DNA of 64,000 nt from Mactromeris polynyma (lineage: Eukaryota > Mollusca > Bivalvia > Venerida > Mactridae). The stretch's first letter is position 1. Each line of letters starts with the position of its first letter. The stretch covers positions 627,501 through 691,500 of the forward strand of contig JASFXZ010000020.1 in the NCBI GenBank assembly GCA_032209605.1, in the 5' to 3' direction. The notes beneath the pieces are model-generated. The model was not told the origin of the DNA, did not search any database, and worked only from the letters and a program-made list of their open reading frames with translations. Below are positions 1-11,382 of the stretch, piece after piece. The translations under genes were made by a program, and so were the position numbers.

Positions 1-384
1 CATATTTGGCAAATATTGTTTACTGTCAGTACATAAAGAAGAAGTTGGACATCGTACAGCGGCGCTCAAATTGTGATGTAATATTGCAAGAGGGATGTTG
101 TCGCTCTATAGAGGGCGCTTGTAGAGAGATTGAGCTGTATTAATTATTTTTTCTGATATCAGTGACCTCTTTTACTAAAACTATTAGTTTGTTTGTCCAT
201 AAAGACCATTTCACTGATCCCGGTACAACTCAAACTTAATGCATATTCATAAATGTATTGTCCGCGATGGAGATGAATTGTACATGAATTTATGTCCGTC
301 AGTTTTATCCTTTAGTGTGCGTCTATGATGGACGTAATTGGTTTTTGTACACATATGAGAATAATACGTTTCTAGTTGCAATCT
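1..384. other. Non-coding stretch, nothing recognised
   Basis: No convincing coding frame, RNA gene or tandem repeat is visible before the inverted-repeat element that begins near 395. Confidence 0.5.
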
Positions 385-394
385 ACAAATGAGT

Positions 395-1436
395 GCCGTT
401 GTACGATTTCCAACCTCTTCTTTTAGTGACATCATTTCCAGAAAACGTCACATGTGACGTCACCAAATATTTTACCTTTCAGATAATGTGCAACTTCGTC
501 CTCTCCATACTGTGTAGTGTATTAACCGGGGTATCCAGTTTTTATTCATTTTACATCATTGAGCAATGTTCGGACACAAGTTCTGGTAACTTGAAATATT
601 TATACAAATTTGTCAAGGTGACCGTAGAGTCTCGTATAAAGTTAGATTCTAGTACGGTTTCTAAAATGTGAATATTAAATTTTTATTTGTAATTTCCGTC
701 ATTTACTGTAGCAATTACTTATTAACTGCAAATTCATTGTGTATGCTCAGACTTTTGTATTTACCTGCATGGCAAATACATTTGTATTACGCGAGCAATC
801 AGTCGCAATGTCGAGAAATGCTTAATGTCAATTTAAGCAAGGGAGATTACTCTTGAGAAATTTGTTATCCAAAGTTGGAAATTTGTGATTTTAGATAATT
901 ATGTATTTCAGAATATTATGAGCTGTGCCTGCCAAATAGTCGAGCAAATGTTGGCTTATCTTTGGTTGATGGAATTGTGTGCCTCATATTACTCGTGCTC
1001 TCTGTGCTGGGAATCGTACACTTCTGTACACACGGGTTCAAGCTTTGTTTTAATGCAGACTCTCTTAAAGCCGAGGTCCAGATGAATGTCGTCCTTCCGG
1101 TACAAACTGCGGGTCATTCTGGTCAATATACAAAGACTGCGGGTCATTCTGGAATATCTGCGGGTAATTCTGGCCAAGCTGCGGGCCATTCTGCTCAATA
1201 ACAAACTAAAATGTTATCAATCCTTGATTTCTTCCAGTGTGCGACGAAGTACCGTGTATGTTCCAGGTGTATGTAACAATGCGCTGACAGTAAGCAATAT
1301 TTGCCCCATATGGCAATATGAAAACGTGACCATATGGAGTAGACAGTGTTTCCTGCTTCCAAATAGTGACGTCACATGTGGCTTTTTCTTGAAGTGACGT
1401 CACTTATAGAAGATGTTTTAAATCACAAAGCAGCGA
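395..1436. mobile_element. Inverted-repeat (TIR-like) element of about 1 kb
   Basis: The segment near 395-470 reappears, reverse-complemented, near 1362-1436. The best-matched core is GTGACGTCACATGTG, followed outward by a T-rich stretch, a second TGACGTCA-like site (TGATGTCA on one arm) and AGAAGA. The arms are imperfect but co-linear over about 70 bp, which suggests a degraded DNA-transposon-type element. Several copies of the palindrome TGACGTCA, the consensus cAMP-response element, lie in the arms. The exact ends and any target-site duplication were not resolved, so the class is unknown. Confidence 0.5.
912..1201 (+). CDS. Candidate terminal exon: transmembrane segment plus short repeat tail
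   Basis: A splice-acceptor-like TGTATTTCAG ends at 911 and is followed by an open frame of about 96 codons ending in TAA at 1199-1201. The conceptual product begins YYELCLPNSRANVG. It has a hydrophobic stretch (GIVCLILLVLSVLGIV) that would span a membrane, then a Cys/Lys-containing segment and a tail of three to four degenerate TAGHSG-type repeats. No upstream exon was found, and the exon lies inside the inverted-repeat element at 395-1436. It may be an element-borne or chance frame. No family is recognised. Confidence 0.25.
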
Positions 1437-1643
1437 TTAAATTTATATATAGATTTATCTGCTCGCTGGTGTAACACTCAAAACATAACACTGTCTCCAC
1501 TATAAGATGTTCAGACAATATGTCCATGTATTCATGAGTTTATTGTGTTAGAAAGTTGTAAAGTAAACCATAAATACAAATTATTGAACAAGTTATTAGG
1601 CAAATTGCCATACGATTAATACGCAATGCAATTATATTGCCGT

Positions 1644-4150
1644 TCGAGTATTGCCGGTGAATTATTGTTCCATGGAAGTATTATTTGTAGATTAGTATGT
1701 CATGGGAGTAATACCTGTAGATTAATGTTCCAAGTGAGTATTACCTGTAGATTAATGTTCCAAGTGAGTATTATCTGTAAATTAATGTCCCATGGGAGTA
1801 TTACCTGTAGATTAATGTTCCAAGGGAGTATTACCTGTAGATTAATGTCCCATGGGAGTATTACCTGTATATTAATGTTCCAAGGGAGTATTACCTGTAG
1901 ATTAATGTCCCATGGGAGTATTACCTGTAGATTAATGTCCCATGGGAGTATTACCTGTAGATTAATGTCCCATGGGAGTATTACCTGTAGATTAATGTCC
2001 CATGGGAGTATTACCTGTAGATTAATGTTCCAAGTGAGTATTACCTGTAGATTAATGTCCCATGGGAGTATTACATGTAGATTAATGTCCCATGGGAGTA
2101 TTACCTGTATATTAATGTTCCAAGGGAGTATTACCTGTAGATTAATGTTCCAAGTGGGTATTACCTGTAGATTAATGTCCCATGGGAGTATTACCTGTAG
2201 ATTAATGTTCCAAGGGAGTATTACCTGTAGATTAATGTCCCATGGGAGTATTACCTGTAGATTAATGTTCCAAGTGAGTATTACCTGTAGATTAATGTCC
2301 CATGGGAGTATTACCTGTAGATTAATGTTCCAAGGGAGTATTACCTGTAGATTAATGTTCCAAGTGAGTATTACCTGTATATTAATGTTCCAAATAAGTA
2401 TTACCTGTAGATTAATGTTCCAAGTGAGTATTACCTGTATATTAATGTTCCAAGTGAGTATTACCTGTAGATTAATGTCCCATGGGAGTATTACCTGTAG
2501 ATTAATGTTCCATAGGAGTATTACATGTAGATTAATGTCCCATGGGAGTATTACCTGTAGATTAATGTTCCATGGGAGTATTACCTGTATATTAATGTCC
2601 CATGGGAGTATTACCTGTATATTAATGTTCCATGGGAGTATTACCTGTAGATTAATGTCCCATGGGAGTATTACCTGTAGATTAATGTCCCATGGGAGTA
2701 TTACCTGTAGATTAATGTTCCATGGGAGTATTACCTGTAGATTAATGTCCCATGGGAGTATTACCTGTAGATTAATGTTCCATAGAAGTATTACCTGTAG
2801 ATTAATGTCCCATGGGAGTATTACCTGTAGATTAATGTTCCATGGGAGTATTACCTGTATATTAATGTTCCATGGGAGTATTACCTGTAGATTAATGTTC
2901 CATGGGAGTATTACCTGTAGATTAATGTTCCATGGGAGTATTACCTGTAGATTAATGTTCCATAGGAGTATTACCTGTAGATTAATGTCCCATGGGAGTA
3001 TTACCTGTAGATTAATGTTCCATGGGAGTATTACCTGTAGATTAATGTTCCATGGGAGTATTACCTGTAGATTAATGTTCCATGGGAGTATTACCTGTAG
3101 ATTAATGTTCCATAGGAGTATTACCTGTATATTAATGTTCCATGTGAGTATTACCTGTAGATTAATGTTCCATGGGAGTATTACCTGTATATTAATGTTC
3201 CATGGGAGTATTACCTGTAGATAAATGTTCCATGTGAGTATTACCTGTAGATTAATGTCCCATGTGAGTATTACCTGTAGATAAATGATCCATTGGAGTA
3301 TTACCTGTAGATAAATGTTCCATGGGAGTATTACCTGTAGATGAGTATGTCATGTGAGTATTACCTGTAGATGAGTATGTCATGTGAGTATTACCTGTAG
3401 ATGAGTATGTCATGCGAGTATTACCTGTAGATAAATGTTCCATGGGAGTATTACCTGTAGATGAGTATGTCATGTGAGTATTACCTGTAGATGAGTATGT
3501 CATGTGGGTATTACCTGTAGATGAGTATGTCATGTGAGTATTACCTGTAGATGAGTATGTCATGCGAGTATTACCTGTAGATGAGTATGTCATGTGGGTA
3601 TTACCTGTAGATGAGTATGTCATGTGAGTATTACCTGTAGATGAGTATGTCATGCGAGTATTACCTGTAGATGAGTATGTCATGTGAGTATTACCTGTAG
3701 ATGAGTATGTCATGTGGGTATTACCTGTAGATGAGTATGTCATGTGAGTATTACCTGTAGATGAGTATGTCATGTGAGTATTACCTGTAGATGAGTATGT
3801 CATGTGAGTATTACCTGTAGATGAGTATGTCATGCGAGTATTACCTGTAGATGAGTATGTCATGCGAGTATTACCTGTAGATGAGTATGTTATGCGAGTA
3901 TTACCTGTAGATGAGTATGTCATGTGAGTGTTACCTGTAGATGAGTATGTCATTCGAGTATTACCTGTAGATGAGTATGTCATGTGAGTATTACCTGTAA
4001 ATGAGTATGTCATGTGAGTATTACCTGTAGATGAGTATGTCATGTGAGTATTACCTGTAGATGAGTATGTCATGCGAGTATTATCTGTATATGAGTATGT
4101 CATGTGAGTATTACCTGTAGATGAGTATGTCATGTGAGTATTACCTGTAC
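1644..4150. repeat. 30-bp minisatellite, about 83 copies in two blocks
   Basis: Each unit shares the half TTACCTGTAG, followed by a variable half. From about 1650 to 3230 the second half is mostly ATTAATGTCCCATGGGAGTA or its TTCCAAGTGAGTA and TTCCATGGGAGTA variants. From about 3340 to 4150 it is ATGAGTATGTCATGTGAGTA. Mixed units (ATAAATGTTCC types) sit at the changeover around 3210-3340. The first one or two units are strongly diverged. Frames are open on the plus strand in the first block and on the minus strand in the second because 30 is divisible by three; I do not call a gene. Confidence 0.95.
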
Positions 4151-4446
4151 AAAAATCAATCTAAGGGGAACAACTGCGAATAGATTGAATAATTGAACAT
4201 GTAAGGATAATCTCCCTTTATTGATAGCGATGAATGATTTACCCGGTAAGGTTTCAGAGCCCCCCGTAATATTTCGTATCAGGATTAACGTTAAATTCAC
4301 CGCTATATTTACCTACATCGTCAAGTATCACAAATAAATATAAAAATATGCAAATAAAAATACGAAAAATGTATCTTCACAATTACCTGTCGTATTATCG
4401 TCACAATTCATAGATTTATTAAATTTTAAATTATTTATAGACAAAA

Positions 4447-4525
4447 CGTAGTATAACCGGTCGACTTCATGACGTAGTATAACCGGTCGACTTCATGACG
4501 TAGTATAACCGGTCGACTTCATGAC
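4447..4525. repeat. 26-bp tandem repeat, 3 copies
   Basis: Three essentially identical copies of a 26-bp unit beginning GTAGTATAACCGGTCGACTT follow each other. The flanking 4151-4446 and 4526-4618 stretches are AT-rich single-copy sequence in which I see nothing else. Confidence 0.9.
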
Positions 4526-4618
4526 GTAAGAACAACAACAGAAGACAACTGAAGCAAAAATCTGCTTTTTTTAATTGGCTCTACATCGATAATTATGAAT
4601 TCTTTGAATTAAGTGTGT

Positions 4619-5032
4619 CTCTTGCTGAATCGCCGCCTAATCTTGTCTATTGAATGTGCCGTCTTGCTGAATCGCCGCCTAATCTTGTCTATTGAATGTG
4701 CCGTCTTGCTGAATCGCCGCCTAATCTTGTCTATTGAATGTGCCGTCTTGCTGAATCGCCGCCTAATCTTGTCTATTGAATGTGCCGTCTTGTTGAATCG
4801 CCGCCTAATCTTGTCTATTGAATGTGCCGTCTTGTTGAATCGCCGCCTAATCTTGTCTATTGAATGTGCCGTCTTGTTGAATCGCCGCCTAATCTTGTCT
4901 ATTGAATGTGCCGTCTTGTTGAATCGCCGCCTAATCTTGTCTATTGAATGTGCCGTCTTGTTGAATCGCCGCCTAATCTTGTCTATTGAATGTGCCGTCT
5001 TGTTGAATCATCGCGTTATCTTGTCTATTGAA
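4619..5032. repeat. 42-bp minisatellite, about 10 copies
   Basis: The 42-bp unit contains GAATCGCCGCCTAATCTTGT and TCTATTGAATGTGCCGT. Copies are nearly identical. A C/T difference (CTTGCTG versus CTTGTTG) divides the first four copies from the rest, and the last copy is degenerate. GC content is higher than in the flanks. Confidence 0.95.
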
Positions 5033-5107
5033 CTGTTTATATTTAACGTTTTATTTTATCAAACATGTCGGCTGCTTTCTTACATTACTTGATGATTGAT
5101 GACAGAA

Positions 5108-5948
5108 TATGGACACGTTCATACGGCTCGACATAACATCATATAAGTTTATCATACTATCACATGGCATGGACACGTTCATACGGCTCGACATGACATC
5201 ATATATGTTTATCATACTATCACATGACATGGACACGTTCATACGGCTCGACATGACATCATATAAGTTTATCATACTATCACATGACATGGACACGTTC
5301 ATACGGCTCGACATGACATCATATAAGTTTATCATACTATCACATGACATGGACACGTTCATACGGCTCGACATGACATCATATAAGTTTGTCATACTAT
5401 CACATGACATGGACACGTTCATACGGCTCGACATGACATCATATAAGTTTATCATACTATCACATGTCATGGACACGTTCATGCGGCTCGACATGACAGC
5501 ATATAAGTTTATCATACTATCACATGTCATGGACACGTTCATGCGGCTCGACATGACATCATATATGTTTATCATACTATCACATGGCATGGACACGTTC
5601 ATGCGGCTCGACATGACATCATATAAGTTTATCATACTATCACATGGCATGGACACGTTCATGCGGCTCGACATGACATAATATATGTTTATCATACTAT
5701 CACATGGCATGGACACGTTCATGCGGCTCGACATGACATCATATAAGTTTATCATACTATCACATGTCATGGACACGTTCATGCGGCTCGACATGACATC
5801 ATATATGTTTATCATACTATCACATGGCATGGACACGTTCATGCGGCTCGACATGACATCATATAAGTTTATCATACTATCACATGGCATGGACACGTTC
5901 ATGCGGCTCGACATGACATCATATAAGTTGATCATACTATCATATGGC
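5108..5948. repeat. 60-bp minisatellite, 14 copies
   Basis: Fourteen 60-bp units contain GGACACGTTCATACGGCTCG and AAGTTTATCATACTATCACA. The first six carry CATACGG and the later ones CATGCGG, a block-like shift between sub-variants. Frames are open on both strands because of the period; not treated as coding. Confidence 0.95.
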
Positions 5949-6475
5949 ATAATGATGTTTATACGAAGCTAAGACAAAAACAACACCTCCCACACATAGG
6001 GATATATTTGACCATACATACGCCTTATAATCTAGATGTTGTAAATATTGATTACTATTCACAGCCTATGCAAACATGTTTTATAAAACATTGACCGATA
6101 AACATCATTAACACAATACCAGTATTCTCAATTTTGAATCGACAGTAGTTAAGCATTGCATTATGGTGTGCTCAATGTATATTGGTCAATATTTTGCAAC
6201 AGAGAGAATACGTAACTACGTATATTGGTCAATATTTTGCAAAACATGTTTTCATTGGCTGATCACCTTGCTGTTTGTTTACAACCGTTTAAAGTAAATA
6301 AAAAATGGACAATTGAACATGTTTTACTGTTTTGGTTTGTTTGATCATGTTTAATGAAACAGTTATGAAATGTGTCGGTCATTTGTGATTGAAGTACAGT
6401 AATCAACACGGGTAGGTTGTACATAGGCCTATGGTATGAATAAAATATACAAACGATAATACTGGTAATGTCAAA
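5949..6475. other. Non-coding stretch downstream of the secreted-protein gene
   Basis: Nothing coding is seen. A 20-bp motif, TATATTGGTCAATATTTTGC, occurs twice about 42 bp apart (near 6178 and 6220). The second copy runs into AAAACATGTTTTCATTGGCT, also present inverted near 56640, which may be a trace of an old dispersed repeat. Confidence 0.4.
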
Positions 6476-6481
6476 TTTATT
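6476..6481 (-). promoter_or_regulatory. Poly(A) signal AATAAA
   Basis: TTTATT on the plus strand reads AATAAA on the minus strand, about 29 nt past the stop codon of the secreted-protein gene. It gives that gene a plausible short 3' UTR. Confidence 0.6.
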
Positions 6482-6509
6482 TAGTCCACCCTGTCTGTGT
6501 ATAAGACAA

Positions 6510-8631
6510 TTAGATAAAGAGACCATTAGCATTGTTATTGAAATCATTCATTCTAAAGACATCAAGCAAACTAACGGTACCGCCAGTCTGTCCAAATTGT
6601 GCATTGTTCGCATTGTTGAAGACATTGTTTGTGTTTGGCACGCTAGCTGACGCTGTATTGATTCCCCCAGTGTTTGGCACGCTAGCTGACGCTGTATTGG
6701 TTCCCAAAGTGTTCGCCGTGTTTACTGTCACGGAATTCAAAGCAGCAGCGCCTTGCTGTTTCTGTACATACTCCATACCACGCTGTGTAAGATGAGCATC
6801 AAGACTCATTTCATCAACTGTTTCAAATTTTGTACCATCTGCAAGTGTAGTGGTTGTTGTGAAGTTCTTCATAGCGTTTGGAGTAGCTTTAGCAATCTTC
6901 TTTAGCATTCCTATATATAGTTGTCTCTCTTCCTGTGTGCGCGGCTCACCACCAGCAGCAAGAGCGAAGTTGACAAGGTCTTCACTGATGCTTGCCGAGG
7001 GATCAACAACAAACTTTACCAGTTTTGTCAAATTCTGTCTTAGTTCTTGCTCTACGGGTGACATAAAAGTTTGACATTGGGCTGAAATATACAAATAATA
7101 AATACAACAAGCTGTATTGAATTTGTTTGTTTGGAATAACTGCTGGTTAAATAGCATAATAGAGATTACGTTCTTACAGGGAACGCCACATACACAAGGC
7201 AATGTCTCCCCTACACAGATCCCCGGAAAAACATCAGTCTTCAAACATTAGGCAAGAGTAAACACGTATGGGACTAGTGGAGCAAGTAAGCGTCTGATCG
7301 ACAAAAACAAACTAACGGGAATTAAGTTGGAAACAACAGTCAGAGAGTTTAAAGGATGGAATTCATTATGGAACAATCCAAGAAAGTCAGTAATAATAGG
7401 CAGAAAGGGGGAGAAAGGTATATGAATGTTATATCAAGTGAAATAACTGCACATGGAGAAAGGTATATGAATATTACATCAAGTGAAAGAACTGCACATG
7501 GAGAAAGGTACATGAATATTACATCAAGTGAAAGAACTGCACATGGAGAAAGGTATATGAATATAACATCAAGTGAAAGAACTGCACATGGAGAAAGGTA
7601 TATGAATATAACATCAAGTGAAAGAACTGCACATGGAGAAAGGTATATGAATATAACATCAAGTGAAAGAACTGCACATGGAGAAAGGTACATGATTATT
7701 ACATCAAGTGAAAGAACTGCACATGGAGAAAGGTATATGAATATTACATCAAGTGAAAGAACTGCACATGGAGAAAGGTATATGAATATTACATCAAGTG
7801 AAAGAACTGCACATGGAGAAAGGTACATGAATATTACATCAAGTGAAAGAACTGCACATGGAGAAAGGTACATGAATATTACATCAAGTGAAAGAACTGC
7901 ACATGGAGAAAGGTACATGAATATTACATCAAGTGAAAGAACTGCACATGGAGAAAGGTACATGAATATTACATCAAGTGAAAGAACTGCACATGGAGAA
8001 AGGTGCATAAATATTACATCAAGTGAAAGAACTGCACATGGAGAAAGGGGAACTTAACATGCCTCTAAAACATAAATAAAGATAATAACCATACAGCGAT
8101 TTACAGCATTGGACCTGTCTGTAAAAATACTGGCAACAAAGCAGATTTTACTATCTCTAATGTCGCTTACAAGTTACATAATGCCAACGATGCGAAGTAT
8201 CGTACAGTTTCTATGTACACTGTACAATTGTCTGCGGTTTAGCCATACCATTTCATTATTTCGCGTAAATTTCTTAATCCCTATACATAATAATAATTGT
8301 TGTGCAACATAAAAAAATGCCGAGATGTTACAATTTCTGGTCACTCCAGATCCAAAATGGATTTCGGTAAATTCACCGAAATTCAGTGGATTTCTGTAAG
8401 GTAATGTACCCTTTATCGAAATGTTAACCAATCCGCGTCAAGGTTACAAACGTTTTTCGGGTGAAGAGAAGTTGCCTTGGTGGTTAACGTAAGATTTAAT
8501 TGGTTTACACAACACTGATATGCAAAACCATGTTAGTACGACTGAGCCGACAAAAAAACAAAAGAATAATTACCTGTATTAATGATACAGAGTATTGTGA
8601 CACAAGTCAGTATCCCTGTTAATTTCTCCAT
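6510..8631 (-). CDS. Small secreted protein of unknown family, two exons
   Basis: Exon 1 is 8631-8574 and exon 2 is 7081-6510, joined across a GTAATT donor and a TATTTCAG acceptor in matching phase (ACA G|CC). The product is 209 residues. It starts MEKLTGILTCVTILCIINTA, a typical signal peptide; AQC|QTF fits a cleavage site, so the protein should be secreted. Residues about 23-130 look folded (an amphipathic part with KLVKFVVDP, EERQLYIGMLKK and ADGTKFETVDEMS). The C-terminal 75 residues are rich in Asn, Ala, Thr and Ser and include a tandemly duplicated 13-residue unit ending NTASASVP. The mature part has no cysteine. A TATA box lies about 60 bp upstream of the start codon and AATAAA follows the stop. 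The 1.5-kb intron holds a 45-bp minisatellite and a dispersed repeat. The composition recalls secreted matrix-type proteins, but no homology is claimed. Confidence 0.75.
7411..8049. repeat. 45-bp minisatellite, about 14 copies, intronic
   Basis: The unit starts GAGAAAGGTATATGAATATT and ends AAGAACTGCACATG. It lies wholly inside the intron of the two-exon secreted-protein gene. Copies differ at a few T/A and T/C positions. The open frames through it follow from a 45-bp period without in-frame stops. Confidence 0.95.
8301..8551 (+). repeat. Dispersed repeat family R250, copy 1
   Basis: About 250 bp here match 30535-30790 in the same orientation at roughly 90% by eye, from TGCAACATAAAA through TGGTCACTCCAGATCCAAAA and GGTGGTTAACGTAAGATTT to CATGTTAGTACG. 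It contains a small palindrome, ATTTCGGT...ACCGAAAT. It lies in the intron of the secreted-protein gene and is probably a non-autonomous transposable element of unknown class. Confidence 0.8.
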
Positions 8632-8689
8632 TATAGAAAGTCGTGGAACAACTAAATGACGTTTGAGAATCAAGCGCTAGTGTAGACAT

Positions 8690-8696
8690 TTATATA
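8690..8696 (-). promoter_or_regulatory. TATA box of the secreted-protein gene
   Basis: TATATAA on the minus strand lies about 60 bp upstream of the ATG at 8631. That leaves room for a 5' UTR of about 30 nt with no intervening ATG. Confidence 0.5.
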
Positions 8697-9352
8697 CATC
8701 TAGCCTGAATGTGAACACGTCACGTCTGTGTAGGTACTTTGCCTGTTATACTAATTAATTAGTAATTATATCAGTGACATACGAAATAAAGTACATTCAT
8801 TCGTCATAAACCGGGCGATCTTACATAAATATGGTCAAGACATCTTTATGCTCAATCGTACGTATTTATTACGTATTTATTATACATCTTAATATCGTCT
8901 GCGTATTGTATGTACATTTGCGTGTTACGTATATTGTATAAATTGTATCAAATTAGTTTTCTTAGAAACACTGTGAATGGTTTGTATAGCAATGACTCGA
9001 TGAACCATGTGCTGTCCTGTTTCTATATTTCCCTTACAAATAGCCTTCTAGTGAGTGCGTCTTAATTTATTTTGGACGAGAAATTTAACAAATTTCTGCA
9101 AATTGTTCAAAAGAAAGAAACGTTACGGTGGTTGATGGAAAATAAAGATGGCCCAGTGGCCCTAAATGCGCCCGTAATCTCAAATTAAAAACAGCAAAAA
9201 AAAATTAACAATTCAAATGAGTAGATCTAAGCGAATATTTCCTTCCTTTGCAAATTCAGCCGAAACTGAAGCGAGCCATCGACTAAATTAAAACTAGAAT
9301 GTCATTGGTCGGTCAATCAATAGAATGTGTTCTTTCAATTCAGTGTTGGCCA

Positions 9353-9418
9353 AATATGTATATTCGAGCTGGGACCAATATGTATATTCGAGCTGGGACC
9401 AATATGTATATTCGAGCG
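9353..9418. repeat. 24-bp tandem repeat, about 2.8 copies
   Basis: The unit contains AATATGTATATTCGAGCTGG. It has nearly identical copies and ends in ATTCGAGCGATGAC. Confidence 0.85.
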
Positions 9419-10501
9419 ATGACTAGTTTCCCAGTATATTCTAAACGGCGACACTCTGAACATGTCTTTTTTATGAATAAATACTTGAAACAGGTTTAAT
9501 AACGTTCTCAACTGTCGGGCATAATGTCAGTAATGATAGGGTAATTAGCGTGTGATCACCCCAATTAAGCCGCTGTAACATCGACTTCCCGTCAGCCATC
9601 ACGAGCTAACCTGCTCTACCGGATATGAAAATAATCAATAAACGACAGCGGCTGCGTGCGTCGCCGGAAGCTGGGGGCTAGTGTGTTTGATTTATGTGGT
9701 TTATGTTACTGATTAGTATGAGCCGTTCCACGGGAGAAAACGATGTATTTATATTAGATAATATCTAAACTACCCGTCCACAATAGAGAAAGTCAATGCA
9801 ACAGAACTCATAACCAGTTAATAGGAAAATAATGATTTTAAATGTTCCAATAATGACAGATGACGTCCGGTGGTTAGTTAGATACTTTTGTTACATCGAT
9901 TTGAAGACTTGTGTGTGACTGTTGAGCGTATTATATAAGCGACGGATATCACTGCCATCAAATACTAGAAATCTGAAATCTGACCTTAGGAAAAAAGTTT
10001 TTCAATAAATCATAGAATTTTGCAGCCAGCTTACTGGTTAGATGCGGTAAATTATGATGTTCTTAAACCCAGAATGAAATATATCCATGAAACCACCGTA
10101 GATATATTCAGGTAAAACACACACTTATAATTTACAACTTATCAATACATTTAAAAATGGATCAACAGCACATGGATGTTGCAAATGGTTAGAACATAAT
10201 GCTGTATAAAACTTTAAATGTTTGAAGCTAAAGTTATCACCGTACAATTATATCACAAAGGTTTGGCTATAGAAAGCATCAAATCAGTCATTATACAAGT
10301 TTAAAATATACCATGGAAACGAATGTATGGACTTTATCAAATATGGCAAAAATAATTTACAAATGATGCAATTAACAATTAACAATTAACAATAATACAT
10401 ATCTTAATGAGTTACCATCAAAAATAAAGTTTATTATTATCATTATTATTTTTAATATTAATATTATTATTACACTAAGTATAGGGGGGAAACTGATCCG
10501 T

Positions 10502-10572
10502 ACCTGATATTTATTTCGGATGATACCAAGTATTCGAAAAAAATGTTGTCGAATAAACGAGGTCCGACTGTA
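10502..10572 (+). mobile_element. Half copy of a TA-type MITE (same family as 54421-54598)
   Basis: ACCTGATATTTATTTCGG, ATACCAAGTATTCG and GAATAAACGAGGTCCGACTG parallel the right half of the element at 54421-54598. Only the right end is recognisable. Confidence 0.6.
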
Positions 10573-11122
10573 CTTAGGTTAGAAAGAGGGAACATGGGGA
10601 AGAAATGTTCGTAACAGCCATAGATCGTCCATGTAAACTATAAGAATATGTTTATCTATATAATTCTGTATTATTTATTTATACATGTATGCCCGAAAGG
10701 TGATGTCCACTGGAGTCCGTGTTCTGGTTAGCATCAATAGAATCATTCTGGTATAATTCGAAGATTCTTTGGCGATGTTTTTCTTAATGTCACAGGCGGA
10801 AAAAAACACGATTTATTTAGAAATCTACAATCGGATCACCTCGCGGCTAGTTCTTTTCCAAAAATGGCTGGAGAAAGTGAATGTATGTAGTCTCTGTGGA
10901 AAATATGACAGAGGTCTTTCAATATTAGATAAATGTTGAATTGTGGGTCCCTGGTCCGAGGTCTTATAGTTGACATTGTAGCAAAACCGCTTTACGTACC
11001 GAGATTTTAGGTGTATTCATACACGTACATTCGAGGTCTCTTTCCGAACTGTAACGGAAATTGCCGAGATGATGCGATCGACTGGTGCACCGTTAACTTT
11101 GTCATATAATTAGATTTGATCA

Positions 11123-11382
11123 GGGCCCATATTACAGAAGCATCTTAAGTGAATCTTAAATATGTCCACTTACGTTCAAAACTTAAAATGGATGTTATTC
11201 CAAAACCACATTAAATCTGTTAGGCCTTTTAATGGTAATGACAACAACATATTGATACTATACATTTATCACTCTTGGTTTGACCATAAAATAGCGTGTA
11301 TGTTAAATAAACCAGTTAAGGGAAGTGTAATTTTAAGGATAAGGATAAGATTTTACTTAAGATGTTTCTGTAATATTGCCCC
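11123..11382. mobile_element. MITE-like element with 28-bp inverted termini
   Basis: The left end, GGGCCCATATTACAGAAGCA then TCTTAAGT, is matched by the reverse complement of the right end, which reads GGGGCAATATTACAGAAACA then TCTTAAGT. About 25 of 28 positions agree. The 260-bp interior has no coding potential beyond a chance 78-codon frame. The superfamily and target-site duplication were not determined. Confidence 0.75.

Larger units (their letters stand above)
8700..11122. other. Mostly single-copy non-coding DNA
   Basis: No credible gene is seen. It contains a short 24-bp repeat (9353-9418), a half MITE (10502-10572) and simple AT-rich tracts around 10370-10470 (AATTAACAATTAAC, ATTATTATCATTATT). 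Confidence 0.5.

Noticed and set aside
1626..3224. 532-codon plus-strand frame made of MSHGSITCRL-type repeats, and similar long frames in other arrays (3252-4133, 5051-5950, 7356-8057, 15743-17293, 31733-33101)
   Set aside because: They follow from repeat periods divisible by three with no in-frame stop. Frames are often open on both strands, no promoter, signal or splice evidence accompanies them, and variation does not favour synonymous changes.
7082..7244. N-terminal 54 codons of the open frame that continues into exon 2 of the secreted-protein gene
   Set aside because: They lie upstream of a strong TATTTCAG acceptor and are intron; the real start is the signal-peptide exon at 8631.
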